From positions 1 to 64,000 of the forward strand of contig NZ_NIUB01000013.1 in NCBI RefSeq assembly GCF_002197815.1: 64,000 nucleotides of DNA, read 5' to 3'. A model generated the notes under the pieces. The model was given only the letters and a program-made list of their open reading frames with translations. It was not told the origin of the DNA and did not search any database. This stretch comes from Pseudomonas oleovorans subsp. oleovorans (lineage in GTDB: Bacteria > Pseudomonadota > Gammaproteobacteria > Pseudomonadales > Pseudomonadaceae). Both the position numbers and the translations under genes were made by a program. Positions within the stretch are counted from its first letter, which is position 1; each line of letters starts with the position of its first letter. Shown here piece after piece: positions 1 through 8,693 of the stretch.

Positions 1-147
1 GGTCTGGGCGCTTAGCTACCGCAGGCGACACATCAACGGAACCAAGCTCGCTGATGCTGTTTGTCAGTAGGCAGGAACCGCCGTATACGGAACCGTACGT
101 ACGGTGGTGTGGGAGGACGGCGGGGGTGACCCCGCCTCCTACCCGAT
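1..147 (+). mobile_element. 3' end of a group II intron (domains V and VI), probably class C
   Basis: Bases 77-108 fold as a textbook domain V. The arm ACCGCCGTA (77-85) pairs with TACGGTGGT (100-108), including the G-U wobble of a CGC-type catalytic triad. A 4-bp upper stem (86-89 with 94-97) is capped by GAAC, and the 2-nt CG bulge lies at 98-99. Bases 111-144 fold as domain VI: GGG-AGGA pairs with TCCT-CCC and leaves A141 bulged as the branch point, 7 nt from the likely 3' splice site after CCCGAT (147). The CGC triad suggests class IIC. An open frame ending at a TAG at 68-70 could be the tail of the intron-encoded reverse transcriptase, but too little is visible to confirm it. The rest of the intron lies outside the window. 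Confidence 0.8.
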
Positions 148-190
148 TATGGCACTAAGATAGGCGCACTTTAATTCGATGGATGTCGGT

Positions 191-403
191 ATGAGCAGCA
201 ATGACCCGCTTCACGGCCTGACCTTGCAGGCGATACTCGCGGCTCTGGTCGAGCGCATCGGTTGGGAAGGGCTGGCACGTGAGGTCGATGTGCGCTGTTT
301 CAAGCATGAGCCGAGCATCAAGTCGAGCCTGACCTTTCTGCGCAAGACACCCTGGGCGCGGGCCAAGGTCGAGCAACTTTACCTGCAGCAGTTCAGGCCC
401 TGA
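191..403 (+). CDS. VF530 (DUF2132) family small protein
   Basis: A 70-residue protein that I recognise as the VF530/DUF2132 family by its LHG.TL..IL..LV...GW..L...V.V.CF pattern and the closing [12 protein letters not shown] segment. The family is a small helical fold described as DNA-binding; no enzymatic role is known to me. I chose the ATG at 191 because family members start MSxNDPLHG; an in-frame ATG at 179 would add four residues. No strong ribosome-binding site is visible. The gene begins only about 44 bp after the intron 3' splice site, so its transcription may run through the intron. It converges on the hydrolase gene, with a 15-bp gap. Confidence 0.8.
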   Translation: MSSNDPLHGLTLQAILAALVERIGWEGLAREVDVRCFKHEPSIKSSLTFLRKTPWARAKVEQLYLQQFRP

Positions 404-418
404 GGGCGTTCAGCTTCA

Positions 419-1324
419 TCAGTTGAGTTCGAGCCCCAGCGTCTGCAAGGCCTGCCGGTAGCTGTTAGCGGCCATGCGCAGGCTGTTGTTGTGGTTGGCG
501 CCGTCGATCAGCAGCAATTGCTTGGGCTCACGGGCCGCATCGAACAGGGCTTCGCTGAAACGGGCGGGCACGTAGCGGTCATCACGCCCGTGGGCGATCA
601 GCACGGGGACGCCGACCGCGCCGATCTTGCTCAGCGAGTCGAACTCCTGCGACAGCAGCCAGCGCACCGGTAGCGAGGTATTGCTCACTGCGGTGGCCAC
701 ATCGCCCAGGTTGGTGAAGCTGGATTCGACGATCAACCCCGCCGCTTGCGGCGACTGCTTGTCATCGGCCAGTTCATGGGCCAGGTTGACGGCCACCGCG
801 CCGCCGAGGGAATGGCCGTAGATGAACCGCTTGCTCGCCTCTGGCTGCAGGCGCGCCAGGTGCTCCCAGGCGATCAGCGCATCCTGATAGACGCTGCGCT
901 CGGAGGGTAGCGGGCCACGGCTCTGGCCGAAGCCCCGGTAGTCCACCGCCAGCACCGAGAAGCCCATGGCGTGCAACTGCTCGATGCGAAACAACTGGCC
1001 GGTCAGGTTCCAGCGCGAACCATGCAGGTAGAGCAGCGCCGGGGCATCCTTGCGCGGCGCGGGCCACCACCAGGCGTGCAGGCTTTCATCGGCTGCGAGC
1101 GCTGGCGATTGCAGCTGCACGTCCTCGACGCCAGCGGGCAGGCCGCTGAACCAGCGCGCGGTGCCGGGCTCGATACGAAACACCAGTTCGCGCTCGGTCT
1201 GCTCCAGTTTGGCGCAGCCGATGGGCAGGAGGACCAGCAGGCTGGCCAGAACGATCAGGCTCAGGCGACGGCGGCGCAGCAGAGCTAACCAAGGTGAGGG
1301 CATCGGCATACTCATGAACGGCAA
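419..1324 (-). CDS. Alpha/beta hydrolase, predicted lipoprotein
   Basis: A 301-residue protein with an N-terminal hydrophobic segment ending in a lipobox-like LPIGC, so it is probably lipid-anchored. The mature part has alpha/beta-hydrolase features: LYLHGS near the oxyanion strand, DYRGFG, the nucleophile elbow GHSLGG (Ser), a later GRDD.YVP with the acid, and a C-terminal HNN with the His. It resembles the bem46/YfhR-like serine hydrolases seen in many pseudomonads. The substrate cannot be told from the sequence. Several Met codons lie at the N-terminus (residues 1, 4, 6 and 8), so the exact start is uncertain. It sits alone, convergent with the VF530 gene. Confidence 0.75.
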   Translation of the reverse strand: MPFMSMPMPSPWLALLRRRRLSLIVLASLLVLLPIGCAKLEQTERELVFRIEPGTARWFSGLPAGVEDVQLQSPALAADESLHAWWWPAPRKDAPALLYLHGSRWNLTGQLFRIEQLHAMGFSVLAVDYRGFGQSRGPLPSERSVYQDALIAWEHLARLQPEASKRFIYGHSLGGAVAVNLAHELADDKQSPQAAGLIVESSFTNLGDVATAVSNTSLPVRWLLSQEFDSLSKIGAVGVPVLIAHGRDDRYVPARFSEALFDAAREPKQLLLIDGANHNNSLRMAANSYRQALQTLGLELN

Positions 1325-1400
1325 TGGATAATGCAGCCATCATGGACTGCACATCCGATGCCGGGTTTCGCCAGGGACTGAGCGCTGTGGTTACCAGGTA

Positions 1401-4400
1401 TTACCGCCGGCTGATCTGCGCTGCGCTCATCGGCGTATCACACAGGGTGGAACTGCCGGGTTCGAGATAAGGCGCGAGGATCGGCGCCATGCCCTTGAGC
1501 ACCTGTACCGGCAGGGCCGAGGTGAAGGTGAAGCGTTCCGCCTCGCGTCCCGGTACGAATGCGGTCAGGGTGCCGTAGTGACGCGGGCCGAGGAAGAACA
1601 CGAAGGTGGCCGTGCGGTTCATTGCCCGTGAACTGATCACCCGTCCGCCGGCTCCGACGCTTTCGATGCGGTTGTCACCGGTACCGGTCTTGCCGCCCAG
1701 GGTCAGATCACGCCCGTCCTGCAAGTGGAAGGTGCCCTGCAAGCGCCTTGCGGTACCGCCTTCGACCACCTGGGAAAGTGCATTGCGCAGCGCGGCCGCA
1801 ACTTCCGAGGGCATCACTCGTTTGGCCCCGTGGGTGTTACGTTCGACCCGCGTCTCGTAGGGGGTGTCGGCGGCAAAGTGCAGTTCGTCGATGCGCAGTA
1901 CCGGCTGGCGAATGCCGTCGTTCTGGATGATGCCCATCAGCTCGGCCAGCGCTGCCGGCCGGTCACCGGAACTGCCCAGGGCAGTGGCCAGAGAGGGCAC
2001 CAGGTGCTGGAAGGGATAGCCGAGGTTCTTCCAGCGTCGGTGAATATCGGAGAAGGCCTCCACCTCTAGCATGATGCGGATACGGCTGTCGCGGGCACTC
2101 TTGTGCCGGGTGCGCAGCAGCCAGCCGTAGACCTCCTGGCGCTCGTCGATGCTGGCTGCCACGGCGTCGCTGAAACTCGCCTGCGGGTTGTCGATCAGGT
2201 AACCCAGTAGCCACAGCTCCAGCGGATGTACACGGGCGATATAGCCCTGATCCGGCAGACTGTAGGCACCAGGGCCGTACTCCTTGTACAGGCGGGCGAT
2301 ACGTTGGTCGGTGAGCTTTTCCTGTGGCAGTTGCGCCCGCAGAAAAGCGGCAAAGGTTTCTTCATCGGCCTGCGGCAGCAGGTAACGGTGCACGGCGCCC
2401 AGGCGCACAGAGGTCTGGCGCAAGCCACTGATGAAGGTCTCCAGGCGTTGCTGCTGCGGCTGGCCCTGGTACTTGCGCCAGAAGCGCAGCAGGAAGGTAC
2501 GCCCCTCCTGGTCAGCGAAGCGTTGCAGATACTCCTGGCGGCGTGGGTCCTTGTCGTCCTTGAGCAGCTCGGCGCTGTTCTGATAGGTGCTGTAGCGCAC
2601 CAGATCGCGCATCAAGCGCACGAACGGCAGGTTGATCGACTCGCGCAGCGACTCGCGCAGGGTGGGGTTGCGGTCGTTGTCCTCGCGGCGGAAGTTACCG
2701 AAGGTGTGTAGCCCGCCGCCGGTGAAGAAGCGTTCATGCGGGCTGGCCGAATAGCGTCGTTCCAGCGCAGCTTCCAACATGCTGGCCAGATCGGCGCCGG
2801 GGTTGGCCAGCAGATAGGCGACTGCCCAGCGGCTCAGGTAGTCCTGCTCGGCGATATCGACGTTACGCAGCTCGGCCGGGTTCTTGTTGGCGTGGCGCTG
2901 ATGCAGCTCGGCGATGATCTCCAGGTAGGTGGCCAGCACCCGCAGTTTGGCCGTCGAGCCCAGCTCCAGCTTGCTGCCTTCGTTGATATCGAAGGGCTGG
3001 TCGGTGCTGTCGGTCTGTACCCGAACCCGGCTGCCGTCCGGCGTGCGTTCGAACAGGGTGAAGCTGTAGCGCACCTCGGCGGTTTTCTCCGCTGACAGCA
3101 GGCGCTCACCGAACAGGCCGATCTGTCCGGCGAATGCCGGGTCAGCCAGGTTCTGCAGGTAGGCGCTGGCCTGTTGCTGCAGATCGCGCTGCAGTGTGCT
3201 GCGTGCAGCCAGATCGAGACGATCGAGGTCGTACAGTGGCATCCCCAGCAGATTGGACAGGCGTGAGCGCGCCACGCTGATGCCCTTGTCGCTTTCCACG
3301 GCGCGCAGATTGGGCTCCTGCTGCCAGTCGCGGTATTGCAGCTTCTGCGTCAGCGCCGCGTCACGCAGCTCTGCGTCGATCAACCCGCCTGCCGCCAGCA
3401 GGCGGATATGACTCTCCGTCAGTGCTTCCATCTCCTTGCGCCCTTGTGCCAGATAGTAGGAGGGACGGCGTTGGGCGATCATCAGTGACAGCATCTGGCG
3501 CAGAGCCAGGCCACGCTCAGCCATACTGGCGTCGGGTGCACGGGCTGGGTCGAGTAGCGCATTGCTGCGCTCGAAATCCGCGCCGTACCAGATGCGCAGG
3601 CCGTCAGCCAGGCCATGGACCTCGCCATGCCCTGGGGCGGCTGACAGCGGTACGCTGTTGAGGTAGTCGCGCACGATGGTCTGGCGTGCTTCGAGGGTCT
3701 GCGGCCCCTGCTGGTAGGCACGCACGCTGGCGGAGATCATCTGCCGCAGCTTTTCTTTCGCCGACAGCGTCAGGCCATCGGGAGAGTGCCGGTATTTCTC
3801 CAGCTGAGTGGCCAGGGTGCTGCCACCGGCGGACTGATCCTGCACATCGAGCAGCTTGCCGATCTGCGACAGCGCGGCCATGGCGAAGCGTGGCCAGTCT
3901 ACCGCCGGATTGGCCAGCGGTTGCGACGCGTCGAGCAGGTGTCGGTTCTCGATGAACAGCAGGCTATCGACCACCAGCGGCGCGATACTGGCGAAGTCGG
4001 CGTAGCCCTGCTGCGGGTAACGAAACTCGTAGAAGGGCGTACCCCGGCAGTCGCTGATGCTCAGGCCGCTCTGGCTTTTCTCGGTAAAGGGCGGGAACAG
4101 CCCTCGACGGCTGTAGGCCAGCAGGGCGTCGGAGAAGCGCGCCTGTTCGGTGATCTGATAATCGCGTTGGTGCAGGCGTTCCAGCATCAGCGGCAGATAG
4201 GCATAACCCTGGCGTTTGTCGAAGGGGCCGTCGCTTGGGTACAGGATCCGTTCGCTGGGGCCAGGCTCGACCTGGTAGGTAAGGCTTGCGGCATAACGGC
4301 TCAGCTCGCGTGACTGCAGATGGGCGCTGCGTGATTCGAATACCAGCAGGGCAGTAGTGGCCAGTACCAGAACCGCCAGCACAAGGTAGAACGTCAGGCG

Positions 4401-4466
4401 CCAGTAACGCCCCGTTTTCGCAATCAGGTCATGCTGCCGTGGTTTGCCTTGCCATGCTGCACCCAT
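1401..4466 (-). CDS. Bifunctional penicillin-binding protein-like transglycosylase/transpeptidase
   Basis: A 1021-residue protein with one N-terminal membrane segment (about residues 25-45), a GT51-type glycosyltransferase region and a transpeptidase domain. The GT51 part shows a catalytic-Glu motif IENRHLLD (about 172) and GGSTLATQ (about 217). The transpeptidase triad is complete: STAK (about 503), SIN (about 608) and KTGTG (about 925). It should polymerise or crosslink peptidoglycan in the periplasm. The GT51 motifs are divergent: ENRHLL replaces the usual EDRRF, and the YLN...GxxxyG motif is altered. It is not a canonical PBP1a or PBP1b, being longer and arranged differently. It is a single gene with no clear operon partner. 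Confidence 0.8.
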   Translation of the reverse strand: MGAAWQGKPRQHDLIAKTGRYWRLTFYLVLAVLVLATTALLVFESRSAHLQSRELSRYAASLTYQVEPGPSERILYPSDGPFDKRQGYAYLPLMLERLHQRDYQITEQARFSDALLAYSRRGLFPPFTEKSQSGLSISDCRGTPFYEFRYPQQGYADFASIAPLVVDSLLFIENRHLLDASQPLANPAVDWPRFAMAALSQIGKLLDVQDQSAGGSTLATQLEKYRHSPDGLTLSAKEKLRQMISASVRAYQQGPQTLEARQTIVRDYLNSVPLSAAPGHGEVHGLADGLRIWYGADFERSNALLDPARAPDASMAERGLALRQMLSLMIAQRRPSYYLAQGRKEMEALTESHIRLLAAGGLIDAELRDAALTQKLQYRDWQQEPNLRAVESDKGISVARSRLSNLLGMPLYDLDRLDLAARSTLQRDLQQQASAYLQNLADPAFAGQIGLFGERLLSAEKTAEVRYSFTLFERTPDGSRVRVQTDSTDQPFDINEGSKLELGSTAKLRVLATYLEIIAELHQRHANKNPAELRNVDIAEQDYLSRWAVAYLLANPGADLASMLEAALERRYSASPHERFFTGGGLHTFGNFRREDNDRNPTLRESLRESINLPFVRLMRDLVRYSTYQNSAELLKDDKDPRRQEYLQRFADQEGRTFLLRFWRKYQGQPQQQRLETFISGLRQTSVRLGAVHRYLLPQADEETFAAFLRAQLPQEKLTDQRIARLYKEYGPGAYSLPDQGYIARVHPLELWLLGYLIDNPQASFSDAVAASIDERQEVYGWLLRTRHKSARDSRIRIMLEVEAFSDIHRRWKNLGYPFQHLVPSLATALGSSGDRPAALAELMGIIQNDGIRQPVLRIDELHFAADTPYETRVERNTHGAKRVMPSEVAAALRNALSQVVEGGTARRLQGTFHLQDGRDLTLGGKTGTGDNRIESVGAGGRVISSRAMNRTATFVFFLGPRHYGTLTAFVPGREAERFTFTSALPVQVLKGMAPILAPYLEPGSSTLCDTPMSAAQISRR

Positions 4467-4676
4467 AGATCACCGGCGTGGCCTGTCAGCATTGTTGCGA
4501 GGCGCCTGGCCGGCTGCTGACCTCAGCTCGCCAGGGCTGCGTCCTTTCTTCTGTCCTGATGACAGCTTAGACGCTGGCGGGCTGTCTGGCCGGCGGTTTT
4601 ATCGATTGCCCGAGTGGTACGCCGCAGCGGGCAGGCCTGCTAGACTCGCCAGAGCGCATCGATGCAGGGCTGCACC

Positions 4677-5357
4677 ATGCAACGCGACCACCGGGAACAA
4701 CTTCAGCAAAGCTGGCAGGCCAATGCCGATGCCTGGGCGGCTGCGGTGCGTGAGCAACGCATCGAGAGCCGGCGGCTGGTTACCGATGCCGCCATCATTC
4801 AGGCCGTGCTGGCATTACAACCCAGGCGTGTGCTGGATATCGGCTGTGGTGCGGGCTGGTTGTGCCGTGGTCTGGCTGAGCATGGCATCGAAGCGGTCGG
4901 GGTCGATGCCTCTGCACCGCTGATCGACGCGGCGCGCGCGGCGTGTGATGGGCGCAGTCAGTATCGGGTCTGTGGCTATGCCGAGCTGGACGCGCATGCC
5001 GATCAGCTCGGGCGTTTCGAGGTACTGGTGTGCAATTTCGCCCTGCTCGAAGAACCACTGCAGCCTGTTCTGCGCAGCCTGCACGGCCTGCTTGCCCCAG
5101 GCGGCAGTCTGCTGATCCAGACCCTGCATCCGTGGCGTGCCAGCCATGGTGAGCCTTATCAGGATGGCTGGAGGGTCGAGGATTTTGCCGGTTTCGGCGA
5201 GGGTTTCCAGGCACCGATGCCCTGGTTCTTCCGTACGCTGCAATCCTGGTTGACGCTCATCGGCGAAACCGGCTGGCGCCTGGAGTGGCTGCAGGAGCCG
5301 CTGCATCCCGAGAGCGTTCAGCCGGTGTCCCTGCTGTTATTGCTCAAGCCACTGTGA
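4677..5357 (+). CDS. Class I SAM-dependent methyltransferase
   Basis: A 226-residue Rossmann-fold methyltransferase. Motif I VLDIGCGAGWL (about residues 50-60) binds the adenosyl cofactor. It is followed by the acidic VGVDAS motif II, a LEEPL motif, and LLAPGGSLLIQT in the usual post-motif position. Its layout resembles the UbiE/type 11 methyltransferases. The substrate is unknown. I prefer the ATG at 4677; an earlier in-frame ATG at 4662 would add five residues. It is transcribed divergently from the penicillin-binding protein gene, with about 210 bp between them, and converges on the lipoprotein gene. Confidence 0.8.
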   Translation: MQRDHREQLQQSWQANADAWAAAVREQRIESRRLVTDAAIIQAVLALQPRRVLDIGCGAGWLCRGLAEHGIEAVGVDASAPLIDAARAACDGRSQYRVCGYAELDAHADQLGRFEVLVCNFALLEEPLQPVLRSLHGLLAPGGSLLIQTLHPWRASHGEPYQDGWRVEDFAGFGEGFQAPMPWFFRTLQSWLTLIGETGWRLEWLQEPLHPESVQPVSLLLLLKPL

Positions 5358-5387
5358 GCTGAAGGCCGGCAGGCGATCTGTTGATCA

Positions 5388-6347
5388 TCAGTTGGCTGCC
5401 GGATCCGCCGCCAGGCGCCCGGCGTCCTGAAGCAAGGCCTTGAGGAACGCCTCCTGCAGTTCAGGATCGTTGCGGGTCAGCTCGATCAGGCTCTGCTCCA
5501 GCTCGCTGGCTTCCTCTTCCAGACCCAGATCGGAAAGGCGTTTGACCCGGTGTACCCACTGGTCAACATCGCCATCTTCGAGGTCATCGAAGATCAGGTC
5601 ATGCGCTTCCCGCAGCTTGCCGCGCAGGGTATGGCTGACCATAAGGGTCGTTTCCGCCCGCGCGACATCGTCGCCCAGGCGATCTTCGACGCTCAGTTGC
5701 AGCATGTTCAGGCGCGCGATGTCCTGTTCGCTGAACGGGCTGTCGAGCAGGTTGAGGCGCAGCACACCGCTGCTGTCGGTGAGCAGTTCGAATTGCTGGT
5801 CGCCAGCCTTGACCTGCACCGGGCGCTCGGACCAGGGCAGGTTGGTGTACTCCATGCGACGGTCGCGCTGCACCTCGTTGATGCTTGCCAGGTTCTGCTC
5901 GGCGCGGCCGTTCGACTCGACGTTCATGAAGGGGTTCAGGCCGGCCATGCCGTAACTGATCCAGCCACGGGTAGCGGTTTCCGGCAGACTGCCGAGCAGC
6001 ACGACGTTGAGTATGTTGGCGCCCACGCCCGCAACCACCGCTACCGCGCCCATCGGTACTTCATAGATTTCGCGCCAGGGCTGGTAGGGTGTGTAGCGGT
6101 CGTAGCGGCGGGTCACTTCGAAAGCCGTGACCTCGTAGCTTTTCTGGTCATGCACGCGCACGCGGCGTTGCGGTAGCTCCAGCACCTTGGGCTCGCCGGC
6201 ATCGATCTGCAACTGGTGATCCAGCAGTTTGCGTTCGACGCGCTCCTCATGCTCGCTGCGTTGCGGCAACTGGTTGGCGCAGCCGCTGATCAAGAGGGCG
6301 CCGCACAGGGCGGCACCGATGAGGCGAAGGTTGTTGCTCGTGTGCAT
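5388..6347 (-). CDS. Hypothetical lipoprotein
   Basis: A 319-residue protein with a clear lipoprotein signal: positively charged start, hydrophobic core and lipobox ISGC near residue 23. The rest has no motif I can name. A short hydrophobic stretch follows (MGAVAVVAGVGANILNVVLLG, about residues 99-119). The C-terminal third is acidic and helical. It starts 20 bp downstream of the proS stop on the same strand, so it is likely co-transcribed with proS. No function is proposed. Confidence 0.7.
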   Translation of the reverse strand: MHTSNNLRLIGAALCGALLISGCANQLPQRSEHEERVERKLLDHQLQIDAGEPKVLELPQRRVRVHDQKSYEVTAFEVTRRYDRYTPYQPWREIYEVPMGAVAVVAGVGANILNVVLLGSLPETATRGWISYGMAGLNPFMNVESNGRAEQNLASINEVQRDRRMEYTNLPWSERPVQVKAGDQQFELLTDSSGVLRLNLLDSPFSEQDIARLNMLQLSVEDRLGDDVARAETTLMVSHTLRGKLREAHDLIFDDLEDGDVDQWVHRVKRLSDLGLEEEASELEQSLIELTRNDPELQEAFLKALLQDAGRLAADPAAN

Positions 6348-6367
6348 GATGTCTCGGTAGGGCGTGA

Positions 6368-8083
6368 TCAGCGGCTGATACGGGCTTGCAGGAAAGGCAG
6401 GATCTCGGCCAGCGGCACGGCTTGCGGGTCGGTTTCGGCGCGGCTCTTGTACTCGAGGTTGCCCTCGGCCAGGCCACGGTCGCTGACCACGACGCGGTGC
6501 GGAATGCCGATTAGCTCCATGTCGGCGAACTTGATGCCGGGGCTGGTTTTCTTGTCGCGGTCATCCAGCAGCACTTCATAGCCGGCGGCAGTCAGCTCGG
6601 CATACAGCTTGTCGGTGGCTTCGCGCACCTGGTCGGTTTCGTAGCGCAGCGGCACCAGGGCGATCTGGAAGGGCGCCAGGGCATCGTTCCAGCGAATGCC
6701 GCGCTCGTCGAAGTTCTGCTCGATGGCGGCCGCCACCACGCGCGATACGCCAATGCCGTAGCAGCCCATGGTCAGGGTGACCGGCTTGCCGTTCTCGCCG
6801 AGCACCTGGCAGTTCATCGCCTCGCTGTACTTGGTGCCGAGCTGGAAGATGTGGCCGACTTCGATGCCGCGCTTGATTTCCAGGGTGCCCTGGCCGTCCG
6901 GGCTGGGGTCGCCGGCAACGACGTTGCGCAGGTCGGCAACCTCAGGCAGCGGCAGGTCGCGTTCCCAGTTGACGCCGAAGTAGTGCTTGTCTTCGATGTT
7001 GGCACCGGCGGCGAAATCGCTCATCAGCGCTACGCTGCGGTCGATGATGCAGGGGATCGGCAGGTTAACCGGGCCGAGCGAGCCAGGGCCTGCGCCGATG
7101 GCTGCGCGAATCTCGGCTTCGCTGGCCATCTGTAGCGGGCTGGCCACCTGTTCCAGGTTGGCGGCCTTGATCTCGTTCAGTTCGTGGTCGCCACGCACGA
7201 TCAGGGCGATCAGCTTGCCTTCCTCGGCGGCGTGCACCACCAGGGTCTTGATGGTCTTCTCGATGGCCAAGCCAAAACCTTGAACCAGTGCATCGATGGT
7301 CTTGGTATCGGGGGTATCGACCAGGCGCATCGCTTCGGTCGCAGCACCGCGCGTTTTCTCACGCGGGATGGCTTCGGCCTTCTCGATGTTGGCGGCGTAG
7401 TCGGATACGTTGCTGAAGGCGATATCGTCTTCGCCGGAGTCGGCCAGTACGTGGAATTCGTGCGAGCCGGTGCCGCCGATGGAGCCGGTATCGGCCTGTA
7501 CCGGGCGGAAGTTCAGGCCCAGGCGGCTGAATACATTGCAGTAGGCCTGGTGCATGCGGTCGTAGGTTTCCTGCAGGGAAGCCTGATCAGCATGGAAGGA
7601 GTAGGCGTCCTTCATGATGAACTCACGGCCGCGCATCAGACCGAAGCGCGGACGGATCTCGTCACGGAACTTGGTCTGGATCTGATACAGGTTGATCGGC
7701 AACTGCTTGTAGCTGTTCAGCTCGTTGCGGGCCAGATCGGTGATCACTTCTTCGTGGGTCGGGCCAACGCAGAATTCACGATCATGGCGATCCTTGACGC
7801 GCAGCAACTCGGGGCCGTACTGCACCCAGCGCCCGGATTCCTGCCACAGCTCGGCCGGCTGAATGGCGGGCATCAGCACCTCCAGGGCGCCGGCGGCGTT
7901 CATCTCCTCGCGCACCACGTTCTCGACCTTGCGCAGTACGCGCAGGCCCATCGGCAGCCAGGTGTACAGGCCGGAGGCCAGCTTGCGGATCATGCCGGCA
8001 CGCAGCATCAGCTGGTGGCTGATCACCACGGCATCGGAAGGGGTTTCTTTCAGGGTCGAGAGCAGGAACTGACTGGTACGCAT
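6368..8083 (-). CDS. proS: Prolyl-tRNA synthetase
   Basis: Full-length (571 residues) bacterial-type class II prolyl-tRNA synthetase, which charges tRNA-Pro in the cytoplasm. It opens with the family start [18 protein letters not shown]. Class II motif 1 and motif 2 ([17 protein letters not shown]) are present, an INS editing domain occupies roughly residues 230-390, motif 3 reads GCYGIGVSR, and a C-terminal anticodon-binding domain ends the protein. Length and motif order match the family. In P. aeruginosa proS is likewise followed by a hypothetical gene and preceded by a divergent thioesterase gene. Confidence 0.97.
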   Translation of the reverse strand: MRTSQFLLSTLKETPSDAVVISHQLMLRAGMIRKLASGLYTWLPMGLRVLRKVENVVREEMNAAGALEVLMPAIQPAELWQESGRWVQYGPELLRVKDRHDREFCVGPTHEEVITDLARNELNSYKQLPINLYQIQTKFRDEIRPRFGLMRGREFIMKDAYSFHADQASLQETYDRMHQAYCNVFSRLGLNFRPVQADTGSIGGTGSHEFHVLADSGEDDIAFSNVSDYAANIEKAEAIPREKTRGAATEAMRLVDTPDTKTIDALVQGFGLAIEKTIKTLVVHAAEEGKLIALIVRGDHELNEIKAANLEQVASPLQMASEAEIRAAIGAGPGSLGPVNLPIPCIIDRSVALMSDFAAGANIEDKHYFGVNWERDLPLPEVADLRNVVAGDPSPDGQGTLEIKRGIEVGHIFQLGTKYSEAMNCQVLGENGKPVTLTMGCYGIGVSRVVAAAIEQNFDERGIRWNDALAPFQIALVPLRYETDQVREATDKLYAELTAAGYEVLLDDRDKKTSPGIKFADMELIGIPHRVVVSDRGLAEGNLEYKSRAETDPQAVPLAEILPFLQARISR

Positions 8084-8206
8084 GTTTGGCCGTTCTGTCG
8101 GTTGCTAGGGCATGTAATAGGCTGGCATTGTACGGTGCCTATACAGTGGCGTACAGGACGGGTGCAGGCGCGAAAGTGCTACTGCGCGTGCCGGGAGGAT
8201 TGAAGA

Positions 8207-8620
8207 GTGGGATTGACTGCCCTTGAGGTTCAGAACCTGATTCGCGCAGGGCTGCCGATGGCCGAGGATCTCGATCTGCGGATCGATCGCCTGGACGAGG
8301 ATGGGGTGCTGGCTCGTGTGCCTTTTCACGCCAAATTGGTGCGTCCGGGTGGCACGCTTTCCGGCCCGACCATCATGGCGCTGGCGGATGCGGCGATGTA
8401 TGCCGTGGTGCTGGGGCGTCTGGGGCGGGTGGAAATGGCAGTGACGTCCAATCTCAATATCAACTTTCTGGTCAAACCCAAGCCGGTGGACTTGTTGGCC
8501 GAGGCGCGCATCTTGCGCTTGAGCCGACGTCAGGCAGTTTGCGAAGTCTCGTTATATTCGGCGGGTAACGAGGAGGAACTGGTTGCGCATGTAACGGGGA
8601 CATACGCGTTGCCGATTTAA
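8207..8620 (+). CDS. PaaI-type hotdog-fold thioesterase
   Basis: A 137-residue protein with the hotdog-fold thioesterase layout of the PaaI/YigI group. RPGGTLSGPTIMALADAAMYAV carries the region that holds the catalytic acid in this family, followed by a TSNLNINFLVKP strand. It probably hydrolyses an acyl-CoA, but the substrate is unknown. The start is GTG at 8207, supported by GGGAGG about 10 bp upstream. It is divergent from proS and followed at once by an intrinsic terminator, so it is monocistronic. Confidence 0.82.
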   Translation: MGLTALEVQNLIRAGLPMAEDLDLRIDRLDEDGVLARVPFHAKLVRPGGTLSGPTIMALADAAMYAVVLGRLGRVEMAVTSNLNINFLVKPKPVDLLAEARILRLSRRQAVCEVSLYSAGNEEELVAHVTGTYALPI

Positions 8621-8641
8621 ATCACTGGGGGCTAAATAAAG

Positions 8642-8669
8642 AAACCCGGCCAAGGCCGGGTTTCTTTTA
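8642..8669. terminator. Intrinsic terminator, bidirectional
   Basis: A 10-bp perfect stem AAACCCGGCC / GGCCGGGTTT with a two-base AA loop is followed by CTTTT on the plus strand, with A-rich sequence on the other side. It lies between the convergent thioesterase and OprD genes and can serve both. Confidence 0.9.
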
Positions 8670-8693
8670 TACCACTATCGAGTAGCGCTGAAG

